This document shows, piece by piece, positions 14,996 to 26,500 of a DNA stretch of 64,000 nt. The position numbers and the translations under genes were made by a program. The notes under the pieces were generated by a model. That model was not told the origin of the DNA, searched no databases, and saw only the letters and a program-made list of their open reading frames with translations. Numbering within the stretch: position 1 is the first letter of the stretch; every line of letters starts with the position of its first letter. This DNA comes from Sphingobacteriales bacterium (GTDB lineage: Bacteria > Bacteroidota > Bacteroidia > Chitinophagales > Chitinophagaceae), in assembly GCA_027484425.1 (NCBI GenBank), contig JAIXSZ010000025.1, forward strand, positions 1 to 64,000, given 5' to 3'.

Positions 14996-16549
14996 TTACT
15001 CAATAGTGATTTTGTGTGATTTGCTTATTTGGGAATCGCTGGAAATGCGAACCCAATAAATGCCTTTGGGGAATTGAGCAACATTGATTTCGGCTTGTGA
15101 ATTGCCAGAAGCAAGTATGGTTTGTGTCATTTGTTTTCCCTCAATGCTCATTAATGAAATTTTGGTGTTGGTGTTATTGTTTTGCTTTTCTACGTACAAT
15201 ATTCCTTTTGCGGGATTGGGATATATTTTGAGCGAAAGTTCATCGTTTTCTTTGTCATTAACACCTACACTCCAAGGTGCAAAAACTGCAAGGAAAACAT
15301 CAAGCGAACCGTAATTGTGAAGGGAAGTGAAAAAGCCATTATGATCATAATATGCTCCACCATGCAAAATCAAACCATCTTTTAAAGGGTATACAAATTT
15401 CCCATTGTCTAAATTATAGCTTCCCATCATTTTAGTTTGCAATAAGTTTCCTATACTATCAGTATGTACTAGAAAAATATCTTCATAGTAGTTTTTGTAA
15501 GTCCAGCCAGTTATCCATATACTCCCATCGGTTGCTTTGCATATAGACGATGGGTATTCAGTGTCTCCAGCATCATAACAGTTTTCCCATTTTATGTTTC
15601 CGGCACTGTCTAAGTTAACTACCCAATAATCGGCTTTGTGAATGTGGTTATGTACATCGCCATCTATAGAAGTAGTGGACATTGTAACCAATAATCCACC
15701 TTTACCATCGGAAACTCCATACCCTACCGGGTATGCAGCTTCGTAACCACTACCACCCAGACACCTATGCCAAAGAATATTGCCGGTTGCGTCTAATCGG
15801 GCTACATATCCATCTTGTCCACCAGCATGATAGCCAGTGCAGTCGTAGTCGCTAGACTGTGTTGCACCCACAATATAGTATCCACCGTTGGGCGCAGGTA
15901 CAACATTAAAAGCAGCCTCATCATAACTGCCACCTATTACCTTGCTCCATTGCTTGTAACCATTACTGTCAACCTTTAAAACCCAAATATCGAATGATGA
16001 CCAAGAGCCGTAATGTACAAGAACGTTGGTGTCAATTCTGTGCGATTCGCTCAAAATCAAATAGCCACCATCTTCTGTTTCTATCATTTGGTTAAGTACA
16101 GAACCACCTCCTTTGCTGTAATTTCGTTGCCAGATTACATTTCCATCTGCATCCTGTTTAGCTAACATACACCCCCAACCAGCTGATGAACCAAAACGTC
16201 CTCCCACAACATTAGTACCATCAATGCGAGGAAAAAAATAGACAATACCACTATCTCCATTTGCTCCATAACATTTATACCAATCTAGTACAGTTCCATC
16301 TTCATTGTATTTTAAAAAAATATTCCGTTTGTTAGTGAATGAACAAAACGAATCAACATTGCCTGTATTTGCCGCGGCTGTAGTTCCTAGCCTTATAATG
16401 AATCCTCCGTCAGTAGTTTTCTTTATGTGCGAGGAAAAATCGTCATTTCCTCCGCCTCCAATCCCTTTTATGGAAAGCATGTGCGGCTCTGGTACCTGCG
16501 CCTGTGAGCAGAAAGGTAGGAAAAGGAGGAGGAAAAGGAAGTTTTTCAC
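14996..16549 (-). CDS. T9SS type A sorting-domain protein with beta-propeller-like repeats
   Basis: 517 aa. A signal peptide ends CSQAQ (~residue 18). Residues ~30-420 contain repeated units around 'DGGFII', 'DGGYLILSES', 'NGGYYIVGAT', 'DATGNILWHRCLGGSGYEAA', a W/G-rich repeat seen in many secreted Bacteroidota proteins and likely to form blades. The C-terminus has the type A sorting signal: LKIYPNPAKGILYVE, then GKQMTQTI, FPKGIYWVRI and a Lys-rich strand (~residues 440-517). It is exported by Sec and then by T9SS to the cell surface or medium. It lies between 54-bp direct repeats. Confidence 0.9.
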   Translation of the reverse strand: MKNFLFLLLFLPFCSQAQVPEPHMLSIKGIGGGGNDDFSSHIKKTTDGGFIIRLGTTAAANTGNVDSFCSFTNKRNIFLKYNEDGTVLDWYKCYGANGDSGIVYFFPRIDGTNVVGGRFGSSAGWGCMLAKQDADGNVIWQRNYSKGGGSVLNQMIETEDGGYLILSESHRIDTNVLVHYGSWSSFDIWVLKVDSNGYKQWSKVIGGSYDEAAFNVVPAPNGGYYIVGATQSSDYDCTGYHAGGQDGYVARLDATGNILWHRCLGGSGYEAAYPVGYGVSDGKGGLLVTMSTTSIDGDVHNHIHKADYWVVNLDSAGNIKWENCYDAGDTEYPSSICKATDGSIWITGWTYKNYYEDIFLVHTDSIGNLLQTKMMGSYNLDNGKFVYPLKDGLILHGGAYYDHNGFFTSLHNYGSLDVFLAVFAPWSVGVNDKENDELSLKIYPNPAKGILYVEKQNNNTNTKISLMSIEGKQMTQTILASGNSQAEINVAQFPKGIYWVRISSDSQISKSHKITIE

Positions 16550-16613
16550 GGCAAGGAATGTATGTATGCTAAAATTAGGGTATTTTTTTGCAATTCGTGA
16601 TAAGTAGCTAGCA

Positions 16614-16667
16614 CAGCCCCCTCACTGCCCCGCCCGTACAAGGTAGTGACACAAAGCCCGCTGATGG
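16614..16667. repeat. 54-bp direct repeat, copy 2
   Basis: Second copy of 14821-14874 in the same orientation, here upstream of the start of the T9SS cargo gene. Two mismatches between copies. Confidence 0.9.
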
Positions 16668-16753
16668 GAGTGCTAAGGCTGGGTGCACAAGGAATGAATA
16701 GATAAACAGTGGCATAATGGGTTACAACCCTCCTATCTATGGGGCTAACCTGT

Positions 16754-16761
16754 TACCTTTG
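16754..16761 (+). promoter_or_regulatory. TAnnTTTG -7 element of mutL
   Basis: TACCTTTG fits the -7 consensus, 18 nt before the GTG start of mutL. No clear -33 partner is seen. Confidence 0.45.
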
Positions 16762-16779
16762 CAGCCAAAATGACGTGCT

Positions 16780-18639
16780 GTGGCTGATGTAATACAACTC
16801 TTATCGGAACATATTGCTAACCAGATAGCTGCTGGTGAGGTGGTGCAGCGTCCGGCATCGGCGGTAAAAGAGTTGATGGAGAATGCGATAGATGCGGGTG
16901 CTACGGAGATACAACTGATAATAAAGGATGCAGGCAAGGAATTGATACAGGTGACGGACAATGGCAAGGGTATGAGCCCTACTGATGCGCGTATGAGTTT
17001 TGAGCGACATGCTACGTCTAAGATAAAAAGTATAGAAGACCTGTTTCATATTCGCACGATGGGCTTCAGGGGCGAGGCGCTGGCATCGATAGCGGCGGTG
17101 GCGCAGGTGGAGATGAAAACCAGACAGGCAACGAGTGAAACGGGTACACGAATAGTGATAGAAGGCACGGATGTGAAGCTGCAAGAGCCTTGCGCTATAA
17201 ATCCGGGTACTACGATAATGGTGAAAAACCTGTTTTATAACGTACCTGCAAGGCGCAATTTTTTGAAAAGTGCTACTACTGAGCTGCGTAATATTCTGGA
17301 TGAGTTTACAAGGATAGCTCTGGCACACCCTGCCATCAGTTTCAGATTTTGGAACAATGGTGTGGAGCAATACCGGCTAGATGGCGATAGCCTGAAGGCG
17401 CGTATAGTGGGCCTGCTGGGCAACAATCATGAAAAGAACCTGGTGCCTGTGGAGCAAAACACAGACCTGCTGAATATACATGGGTTTATAGGCAAGCCTC
17501 AAGCCAGCACCCGCACGAGGGGTATGCAGTTCTTCTTTATAAATGGTAGGTACATACGCAATGCTTACCTGAATCATGCTGTGATACAGTCGTATGAAGG
17601 GCTGATAGAAAAGGATGCTTATCCGTTTTACGTACTGTTTTTGGAGGTAGACCCTGCCAAGGTGGATGTGAATGTACACCCTACGAAGCAGGAAGTGAAG
17701 TTTGAGGACGATAGGCTGATGTACTCTTACCTGATGGCGGCGGTGAAACACTCGCTGGCGCGGTACAACATAGCACCGTCGCTAGATTTTACATTGAACC
17801 CTGAGATACAACAGTTGCCGGCAGTGCGCATGCCGTTTACAGAGCGGCAACGAGAGGATACGCAAAAGGGTTATTTGTTCAATACATTTAGCGAGAAAGG
17901 ACAGGCACACGCTATAGAGCGCAATGATAGCCTGAAACACTGGAAAGAACTGTATGAAATAGCCAATACTCCGGCTGCTACACAAATAGTAGATAATGTG
18001 GCTGCGCAACAACCCGACTCAGCGCCGACCCAACTGCAAGGAACTGTGTTGACAGGTGCGGCTACCGAGGGTAAGGGCAAGGGTAGCATGATGCTGGTGC
18101 ATGGGAGTATGCTGGTGGCGACGGTGAAATCGGGGATGATGCTGGTGCATATAAGGCGGGCACAGGAGCGGATTTGCTACGAACGACTGCTGAGGGGCTT
18201 TAATAATGAGTCTGCACCATCGCAACGGATACTGTTTCCATCGTCGTATGAGTTGGCACCGCAAGACGCGCTGCTGCTGCAGGAGGCTATACCTGACCTG
18301 GTGAGGATGGGGTTTGATATAGCACCGTTTGGAAAAAATACCTTTGTGGTGCAGGGGACACCCCCCGGACTACTGGCAGGAGAGGAGAAAAATGTGCTGG
18401 ACGAAGTAGTGGAGCAGCTAAAACACGAATCTGCCGATGCTACTGCCAAACGAGCTGAGACACTGCTGGCAGCTATGGCGCGCCGACTGTCTATGAATAT
18501 ACAAGCTATGGCGCAGCCCGAAGCACAGCAGGCACTGATAGATGAACTGTTTGCCTGCACCATGCCCGAATATGCGCCTGATGGCAAAAAAACCTTTGTG
18601 ATGCTGCGCAAAGAAGAGCTGGAGCAAATGCTGGGTTAA
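16780..18639 (+). CDS. mutL: DNA mismatch repair protein MutL
   Basis: 619 aa, GTG start at 16780. The N-terminal GHKL ATPase is intact: IANQIAAGEVVQRPASAVKEL, ENAIDAGAT (catalytic Glu and Asn), DNGKGMS, TSKI and GFRGEALASIAAV. 'NVHPTKQEVKFE' marks the transducer domain. MutL links MutS mismatch recognition to strand removal. Oddity: in the C-terminal domain, where endonuclease-type MutLs have DQHAxxE (often within IDQHAAHERI), this protein reads VHIRRAQERICYE near residue 455, so the metal-binding Asp-Gln-His is missing. The terminal CTMPEYAPDGKKTF segment remains. Confidence 0.97.
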   Translation: MADVIQLLSEHIANQIAAGEVVQRPASAVKELMENAIDAGATEIQLIIKDAGKELIQVTDNGKGMSPTDARMSFERHATSKIKSIEDLFHIRTMGFRGEALASIAAVAQVEMKTRQATSETGTRIVIEGTDVKLQEPCAINPGTTIMVKNLFYNVPARRNFLKSATTELRNILDEFTRIALAHPAISFRFWNNGVEQYRLDGDSLKARIVGLLGNNHEKNLVPVEQNTDLLNIHGFIGKPQASTRTRGMQFFFINGRYIRNAYLNHAVIQSYEGLIEKDAYPFYVLFLEVDPAKVDVNVHPTKQEVKFEDDRLMYSYLMAAVKHSLARYNIAPSLDFTLNPEIQQLPAVRMPFTERQREDTQKGYLFNTFSEKGQAHAIERNDSLKHWKELYEIANTPAATQIVDNVAAQQPDSAPTQLQGTVLTGAATEGKGKGSMMLVHGSMLVATVKSGMMLVHIRRAQERICYERLLRGFNNESAPSQRILFPSSYELAPQDALLLQEAIPDLVRMGFDIAPFGKNTFVVQGTPPGLLAGEEKNVLDEVVEQLKHESADATAKRAETLLAAMARRLSMNIQAMAQPEAQQALIDELFACTMPEYAPDGKKTFVMLRKEELEQMLG

Positions 18640-18877
18640 TTTATATCGTAGTAAACCTTACCTTTTTTGCTGAGATGATGTCTATGCATGTAGTGAATAC
18701 AATGCATGAAAGATTTATGTATTTGCACTAACAATCATTTGTAGGGATACGCCTATGAATTGTATCTGCAATAGTTACTACTATAAATTATTGTGGTTTA
18801 ATATTTAATCTTTTTTCGGGAAAGCAGAGTTTTTCTGGAAATATTGTTAATTTTAATTACCCAACAATACCTTATTG

Positions 18878-21800
18878 ATGCGTACCTTACTGTTTATACT
18901 ATTGTCAGCTCTTTGTTCTCTGTCCGTTTCGGGTCAGGTGACAGCGGGTTTCACTGTCGACCTAGCCGATGGCTGCGCCCCTCACGTGGCCAGTTTTACC
19001 AATACATCTACAGGCGCCACTAGCTACTCTTGGAATTTGGGCAATGGTACCATTACCCCACTTGTTAATCCGTCTACCAGTTATTTATCAGTCGGTACGT
19101 ACACGGTAGTCCTTACTGCCACCAATGGAACTGTAACGAGCACCTTTACCAGAGTTATAACTGTGCATCCGGCACCTACAGTGGTTTTTACAGCCAGTGA
19201 TACCACTGTATGCCCGGGCACACCAGTAGGATTTACCAACTCTAGCATCAGTGGTGTGCCTGGACCGATGACTTATTTCTGGAACTTTGGGGATGGCACT
19301 ACTGCTACGGGGCCCAGCCCGATACATAGCTACAATACATCGGGTTATTACAATGTAACGCTTACTGTAACGAATAGTGAGGGTTGTTTGCGATCGCTGA
19401 CCCGCTCTGGTTATATTCGTGTATATGCGCGTCCATCGGCCAACTTTGTGGCTTCACCCACGAGTATATGTAGTCCGCCGGGCAATATAAGTTTTATCAA
19501 TTTCAGTACAGGTACACCCACGCTGAGCTATCAGTGGAGTTTTGGTACGGGAGGTACTTCTACTGCCACAGCGCCCACACATACCTATACCTCACCGGGT
19601 TTTTATACGGTGAAGTTGACGGTAATAGATGGTAATGGCTGCCGAGATAGCCTTGTAAGGCCATCGTATATTTTTGTGGGGGTGGTAACTGCCTCTTTTA
19701 CCGCGCCATCGGCAGTATGTGTATATAATAATGTGAACTTCGGTAACACCAGTGTACCTCATAGCACCCGTACATGGAACTATGGAGATGGCACAACGGA
19801 TACAACATTTAATGGATCGCATACCTACTCAGTACCCGGCACCTATACGGTAACACTCACCATTAGCAATGGTTTTTGCACGGATGTAGAAACCCGCACC
19901 ATTATAGTGCGACCACAACCAACAGCAGATTTTTCGTGTGTGCCAGTACATCCGTGTCCTGCGCCAGTAACTATTAGTTATCCGTCTACGGTGCCACCGG
20001 GCAGTACAGTGATGTGGGAGTTTGAAGGAGGCGCAACCGGTACAGGTATAACCGGGTCACACTCCTATGCCACCAACGGCGTGAAGACCATAAAGATGAT
20101 AGTGACAGACCCATCAGGATGTATAGACACGGTGGAGAAAAAAGATACCATTTATGATTTGCACTTAGTAGCGTTTGGTGTGCCTACCTCGGGCTGTGTG
20201 CCGCTGACAGTTAGTTTTCACCAAGATGTCTATACATGGCAACCAGATTCTATATTCAATTTATATCCAAATCCTATTACTGGGTATGTATGGAATTTTG
20301 GTGACGGATCACCCACTACATCAGGTGCCAGCCCTACGCATACTTACACAGCAGTAGGAACTTACGTGGCTACACTGACTGCCACAACTGCCAACGGTTG
20401 CACGGTGGTAGATACGGTAAATATAAGAGTGGGGTCTCCGCCTATAGTGACGTTTACAGCTGCGCCTACTCATATATGCTACGGCGACAGTGTAGTTTTT
20501 ACGGCTACTATTGTAAGCGGTCCGGTGTCTGTGTTCGACTGGCACTTTGGCGATGGTACAATGCTTACCTCCACTACTACAGCTGTATACAGGTATAACT
20601 TGCCAGGTCTGTTTACGGTAACGGTTACCCCTTACTACAATGGCTGTCCGGGCCCGCCTTATTCATTGGTAGATCTTATAAGGGTCGATTCGCCGAAGGC
20701 AATAATCAATGCCAATTTTATCTGCTCCCCACTCACTAGAGTAGCATTTGGCGACAGCTCGCTAGGCGACGATACTCACTTGTGGATTTTCGGGGATGGT
20801 ACTACTTCTACTGCCGACCACCCTGTGCACGATTACCCGACTGTGGGCACTTACACAGTGTCATTAGCAACGTATAACATAGCCAGTGGCTGCAGGGATA
20901 CTGCAACGATGGTCATCAATTTTGCGAGTCCGTTGGTTTCGTTTGTCGCGGATGATACTACGGTGTGTCAGGGAGATATAGTGAACTTTACCACAACGAT
21001 AACTGGGGGAAGTGCATCTAATTTTGTGTGGTTTATAAATGGTGTTACCCGACCGTGGAAAAACACCCAGAATCTGACTGATACGTTTCATGTAGCTGGA
21101 TTGTATACCATAAAGCTGGCATTCAAAAACCAGAATGGATGTTTTGATACCATCACCCGAGAAAACTATATAACAGTAGGTAAGCCTGTAGCCAATTTTA
21201 CCGCAGCACCTGTACCGGGCTGTTGGCCGCTTACAGTAACATTTACAGATATTAGTACGGATGTGCCCGGGGTAACGCTCACCAACTTTAATTGGGATTT
21301 CGGTGATGGCAACACAGCAATAGTGTCTACCCCTGTAACCACACATACTTATACACTAGCGGGCACCTACAATGTGACCGAAATAGTTACAGACAATATA
21401 GGCTGCATGGACACTGTGACCCGACCATCGGCAGTGATTGTGTACAGACCCACAGCATCATTTACAGCCACGGAGACCCACCCCTGCATAGGAGAGGCCA
21501 TAACATTCAATAACACATCGGTAGGTGCTGTAGCTGCTTACTGGCAGTTTGGGGATGGTACTACCTCCACAGCCATGGCACCTACCCATACTTACTATGC
21601 AATAGGCAACTATACAGTAAGGCTGGTAGTGACTGATGTACATGGCTGTACAGATACTGCTACCTATACTGCATTCATCAATATTACCCAGCCTACTGCA
21701 GCATTTACCGTGAGCGATTCGGTATCGGTATGTGCGCCGTTACCGGTTACCTTCACCAATGGCAGTGTGGGTGCATTTTCCTACAGCTGGACCTTTGGGG

Positions 21801-23413
21801 ATGGTAACGTATCGGCATTACTATCGCCCAGCAATAATTATATCAGCCCAGGCTTGTATACCAGTATGCTTATAGCTACCGATTATTGGGGCTGTTCGGA
21901 TACTGCTGTGCGCACTATTAATATATATGGCTATGCTGGCGCACTGACCTATACTCCGCTTACTGGATGTGCACCACTTACAGTTTACTTTCATGCAGAT
22001 ATAAGTAATGTACCACACATTATTTGGGATTTTGGCGATGGTACTACTAGTGTAGCCACTGCCACAGATTCTGCAACGCATGTGTACACGATACCAGGTG
22101 CATATGTGCCCAAGCTTATATTGAGCGATAACACTGGATGTCAGAGCTCTAGTATAGGTACAGACACTATTAAAGTAGATGGTATCACAGCCAAGTTTGG
22201 GGTATGGCCAGCGGCATGTATAGGTTCTGAATTTTATTTTATTGATTCGTCTACCGCATTGTGGTCGCCGGTAAATAGCCGTACCTGGACCTATGGAGGT
22301 ATAACTACGACCGTCGATTCGCCAACGCATATTGTGTTTGCAGCAGGTACCTATCCGGTAATACTTCAGGTATCTAACGCATGGGGCTGCACCGCTACGC
22401 TGAATGGAGAGTTGGTAGTGTTGCCGCTACCGGTGGTTACCACCAGCAAAGACACAGTGGTATGTGTGGGCGATGCTGCATCACTGATGGGTTATGGAGC
22501 GAATACCTATAGTTGGGGACCACCAGGTACACTGGGTTGTATCAATTGTAATCCCGCACCAGCCACACCATTAGTGCCATCGACCTACTCAGTAATAGGT
22601 ACAGATAGTAGGGGTTGTAAGGATACAGCTTTTGTAAGTGTAGGTCATCGAACACACACTATAGCCGCAGCCTGGGGCGATACTGCCATATGCTTTGGGC
22701 AGGAAGTTCCGATTTTCGACACGGGTGGTCATACGTATGTATGGACACCCCCGATGGGGCTAAGCAGTAATACGATATTCAATCCTATGGCATCGCCAGG
22801 CAGCAGTACTACCTACACGGTGGTGGCTCAGTTGGGTACATGTATACCCGATACGGACTATGTGCATGTAGAGGTATATTCACTGCCCAAGGTAAATGCG
22901 GGACCAGACCAGGAAGTACTGGCGGGTACACCAGTACAGCTCAATGCTACGGGCTATAATACAATTACTTATGCATGGTCGCCCAGCACTGGGCTCAGTT
23001 GTTTTAATTGTCCCAATCCAGAGGCAATAATATCTACAACTACCACTTATGTTGTGACTGGGACCTCACAATTTGGGTGTAAGCACTCTGACTCTGTTAC
23101 CATTTATTTGTATTGTAACAATAGTCAGGTTTTTGTGCCAAATACATTTACGCCTAATAACGATGGAGAGAATGATGTGTTTTACCCGAGAGGTGTAGGT
23201 GTAGACGTGGTAAGTACTTTCAGGATATATAATCGATGGGGTGAACTACTGTTTGAACGTAAGAATATAGACCTCAATGATGCCAGTAATGCTTGGGATG
23301 GAAGCTATAATGGTGGCGACGCCAGGCCAGATGTATATGTATACGTTATACAGGCTACCTGTACTAATGGTCAACCGTTGCTAATAAAAGGGGATGTAAC
23401 CATAGTGAGATAG
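18878..23413 (+). CDS. Giant PKD-repeat adhesin with T9SS type B (gliding-type) C-terminal domain, copy A
   Basis: 1511 aa from the ATG at 18878 (a TTG sits immediately before it). Signal peptide to about SVSGQ. I count about 14 consecutive PKD or PKD-like domains of ~75-90 aa, recognisable by W-x-FGDG-T, HTY and G-x-Y-x-V-x-L, mostly with a C-x-D-T at the end. Two or three Ig-like ~70-aa units (VCVGDAASLMGYG, GPDQEVLAGTPVQL) follow, then the type B gliding-motility C-terminal domain: VFVPNTFTPNNDGENDVFYPRG, IYNRWGELLFE, NAWDGSYNGG and PDVYVYVI. Likely a surface or secreted adhesin exported by T9SS. The next gene is a collinear paralogue, and a PorP/SprF gene follows. Confidence 0.95.
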   Translation: MRTLLFILLSALCSLSVSGQVTAGFTVDLADGCAPHVASFTNTSTGATSYSWNLGNGTITPLVNPSTSYLSVGTYTVVLTATNGTVTSTFTRVITVHPAPTVVFTASDTTVCPGTPVGFTNSSISGVPGPMTYFWNFGDGTTATGPSPIHSYNTSGYYNVTLTVTNSEGCLRSLTRSGYIRVYARPSANFVASPTSICSPPGNISFINFSTGTPTLSYQWSFGTGGTSTATAPTHTYTSPGFYTVKLTVIDGNGCRDSLVRPSYIFVGVVTASFTAPSAVCVYNNVNFGNTSVPHSTRTWNYGDGTTDTTFNGSHTYSVPGTYTVTLTISNGFCTDVETRTIIVRPQPTADFSCVPVHPCPAPVTISYPSTVPPGSTVMWEFEGGATGTGITGSHSYATNGVKTIKMIVTDPSGCIDTVEKKDTIYDLHLVAFGVPTSGCVPLTVSFHQDVYTWQPDSIFNLYPNPITGYVWNFGDGSPTTSGASPTHTYTAVGTYVATLTATTANGCTVVDTVNIRVGSPPIVTFTAAPTHICYGDSVVFTATIVSGPVSVFDWHFGDGTMLTSTTTAVYRYNLPGLFTVTVTPYYNGCPGPPYSLVDLIRVDSPKAIINANFICSPLTRVAFGDSSLGDDTHLWIFGDGTTSTADHPVHDYPTVGTYTVSLATYNIASGCRDTATMVINFASPLVSFVADDTTVCQGDIVNFTTTITGGSASNFVWFINGVTRPWKNTQNLTDTFHVAGLYTIKLAFKNQNGCFDTITRENYITVGKPVANFTAAPVPGCWPLTVTFTDISTDVPGVTLTNFNWDFGDGNTAIVSTPVTTHTYTLAGTYNVTEIVTDNIGCMDTVTRPSAVIVYRPTASFTATETHPCIGEAITFNNTSVGAVAAYWQFGDGTTSTAMAPTHTYYAIGNYTVRLVVTDVHGCTDTATYTAFINITQPTAAFTVSDSVSVCAPLPVTFTNGSVGAFSYSWTFGDGNVSALLSPSNNYISPGLYTSMLIATDYWGCSDTAVRTINIYGYAGALTYTPLTGCAPLTVYFHADISNVPHIIWDFGDGTTSVATATDSATHVYTIPGAYVPKLILSDNTGCQSSSIGTDTIKVDGITAKFGVWPAACIGSEFYFIDSSTALWSPVNSRTWTYGGITTTVDSPTHIVFAAGTYPVILQVSNAWGCTATLNGELVVLPLPVVTTSKDTVVCVGDAASLMGYGANTYSWGPPGTLGCINCNPAPATPLVPSTYSVIGTDSRGCKDTAFVSVGHRTHTIAAAWGDTAICFGQEVPIFDTGGHTYVWTPPMGLSSNTIFNPMASPGSSTTYTVVAQLGTCIPDTDYVHVEVYSLPKVNAGPDQEVLAGTPVQLNATGYNTITYAWSPSTGLSCFNCPNPEAIISTTTTYVVTGTSQFGCKHSDSVTIYLYCNNSQVFVPNTFTPNNDGENDVFYPRGVGVDVVSTFRIYNRWGELLFERKNIDLNDASNAWDGSYNGGDARPDVYVYVIQATCTNGQPLLIKGDVTIVR

Positions 23414-23549
23414 TGTAGTTTATTATATTTAATCAACAAACATTTTTTTTACTCTAAAACCAACGAATTAATAAAAACACTCGTCTATTTTAACAAAGGT
23501 TTTATATTTAGGTTTTAGACCCTCTCAACAAATTACATTTTTATTAAAC

Positions 23550-26500
23550 ATGAATATGCTTAGAGCTCTATTTTTACTGTTAATATCTGTCTGTTTGTCC
23601 CCACAATTACAGGCGCAGCTCACTGCTGGTTTTACAGCTAGCCCTACTACAGGTTGTGCGCCATTGGTTGTGAACTTCACAAACACTACCACGCCAATGG
23701 CTGGTAGTACATTTTTGTGGACATTCGGCACTACTGGTACATCGGTGTTCACGAATCCTTCTACCAGTTTTACTACAGAGGGTACGCATACTGTGACACT
23801 GACCGCTACTAACGGTGGTGTGACAAGTACACATAGTGTGGTAATAACAGTATATCCGCAGCCTGTAGTGAGCTTTACTGCAAGTGATACCGCATTTTGT
23901 CCTAATACGCCAGTGACATTTACCAGTACCAGCACTGGTGGTGGTGTGCCAGGGCCATTGACTTATCTGTGGAATTTTGGTGATGGGGGATCAGCCACTA
24001 CAGCTTCACCCACCCATACCTACGCTGTTTCTGGCTACTACAATGTCACATTATTTGTTACAAACGCACAAGGATGTGTAGCCTCTCTTACTAGAACCGC
24101 CTACATACATGTTTACAATAGGCCATCTGTCAACTTTACGGGCAGCCCTGTGGTGATATGTAACCCACCGGGTACTGTTACCTTTACAAATTTCACATCG
24201 GGTGCTGGTCCGTTTAGCTATGCATGGAGTTTTGGTGATGGCGGTACATCTACAGCTACTGCACCCTCGTATATATACACTGCACCTGGCACCTATTCTG
24301 TGAGGCTTATAGCTACAGATGCAAATGGTTGTGTGGATAGTATAACACGCACTGCCTACATATACGTAGATACACTTACTGCAGCTTTCACTGGTCCTAC
24401 CACGGCTTGTGTATACTCAACAGTCACTTTTAATAATACCAGCGGTGGTCATACCTCACGCACATGGAACTTTGGTGATAGTAGCCCTACTACTACCACC
24501 TTCAATGGTGTACATGCCTATTCTGCACCTGGCACCTATACGGTTTCACTTACCATTTATGATGGACCTTGCTCTCATACTGTTACGAGAACAATAGTGA
24601 TCACAGATGGACCCGGCGCCAACTTTTCGATATCCCCTGTCCATCCATGTCCAGCTCCACAAACTATTACTTATACGGGTTTAGGTACCCCCGGCACAGG
24701 CTACACTTGGTTTTTTGAAGGCGGATCTACTACTACCGGTGGCACATCTACCCACACGTACGGTACAAATGGAATTAAATCTGTGACCATGATAGCACAG
24801 GATCCGGTTACAGGCTGTACGGATACTGTAACCAAACTTGATACCCTCTATGACTTATACTACTATGCTACAGCCACTCCTCGTGAAGGTTGTGTGCCAT
24901 TATCTGTAACTTTTGGTTCTTATGCCGAAACAACCCAACCACTTGGCGTTATTTCACCCTATCCACATGCGGTTACTGGTCATGTGTGGAATTTTGGTGA
25001 TGGTTCACCGTCCGTTTCAGGGCCTTCTCCTACCCATGTATACACTGCTGTGGGAGTGTATACGGCTACTGTCACAGCTATTACTGCTAATGGATGTCCG
25101 GTTACTGCTACTGTAATTATAGAGGTGGGTGCACCGCCACAAGTTACGTTTACGGCTACACCTCGTCATGTTTGTTATGGCAGTTACACACCCATTGTTT
25201 TCACGCCCACAGTAGTAGTTGGGCCTGTAGATGAATACTTTTGGGAGTTTGGCGATGGGGGCTCACTAAGAGATTCAACAGGGACAAGTATTTCGCATGT
25301 GTATACACTGCCAGGATTATTTACTGTTACAGTCACACCATCCTATCGTGGTTGTGAAGGTCCAAGATATATACTAACTAATTACATACGAATAGATTCT
25401 CCCAAAGCAATTATTGTACATAGGGTACTTTGTTCACCCCGCAATAGAGTAGAGTTCTTTGATAGTTCGCTAGGCGATAATACCCATTTATGGATTTTTG
25501 GAGATGGGTTTACGTCTACGGCTGACAACCCGGTGCACGACTATCCTTCTCTAACAACATATACTGTAAGGTTGGCAACCTACAACACAGCTAGTGGCTG
25601 TAGAGATACTGCTACAGTAATAGTTAATCTAACACCAGCGGTAGTAAATTTTGTGGCAGATGATACAGATGTGTGCAAAGATGCTACTGTTACGTTCACG
25701 TCATGGTTTGCGAGTGGATCGGGGAGTGTGACACGTTGGTTTATCAATTCTTCGCCGACTGCACCGCCATCACCACTGCCACTGCCTGTGCCAGGTATTT
25801 TGTCTTACACTTTTTATACGCCAGGTAACTACACTGTGAGAATAGAGTCAACCGATCAGAATGGTTGCAGAGATACGGTTACAAAGCCCAATTATGTGCT
25901 GGTGGCCAAGCCCGATGCTAACTTTTTAGGATCACCTGTATCAGGTTGCCGACCACTTACTGTGACGTTTACTAATAGTAGTACACCAACATTAGGGACT
26001 GTTATTTCGAACTATGCATGGACATTTGGCGATGGTGGCACTGCCACTATGCCTGCGCCACTGTCGACCACATCTCACACCTATACCACAGCGGGCAGCT
26101 ATGGTGTGTCGTTGATAGTAACAGATAACCTAGGTTGTAAAGACACATTGGTGAGGCCAGCGCATATAACGGTGTTTCAGCCCACAGCTTCCTTTACTGC
26201 ATCTAATCTTAATCCTTGCGTCAATAGCCCTGTTACATTTACCAATACCTCTATAGGGGGTGTAGTGAGTTCGGTATGGGATTTTGGTGATGGTAATTCT
26301 TCAACTACGATGTCGCCAGTACATTCTTACTCTGCAACGGGTACATATTCTATCAGGCTTACGGTGACAGATGCTAATGGTTGTAGTCATACTGTGTTAC
26401 TACCTGCACATATAAATGTAACCAAGCCTGATGCAAACTTTATAATGAGCGATTCTGTTTCGGTATGCCCTCCTTTGTTTGTCAATTTTACCAATACCAG

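Noticed and set aside
14990-16667. 54-bp repeats as insertion-sequence ends
   Set aside because: They are direct, not inverted; the enclosed gene is a secreted protein, and no transposase or target duplication is visible.
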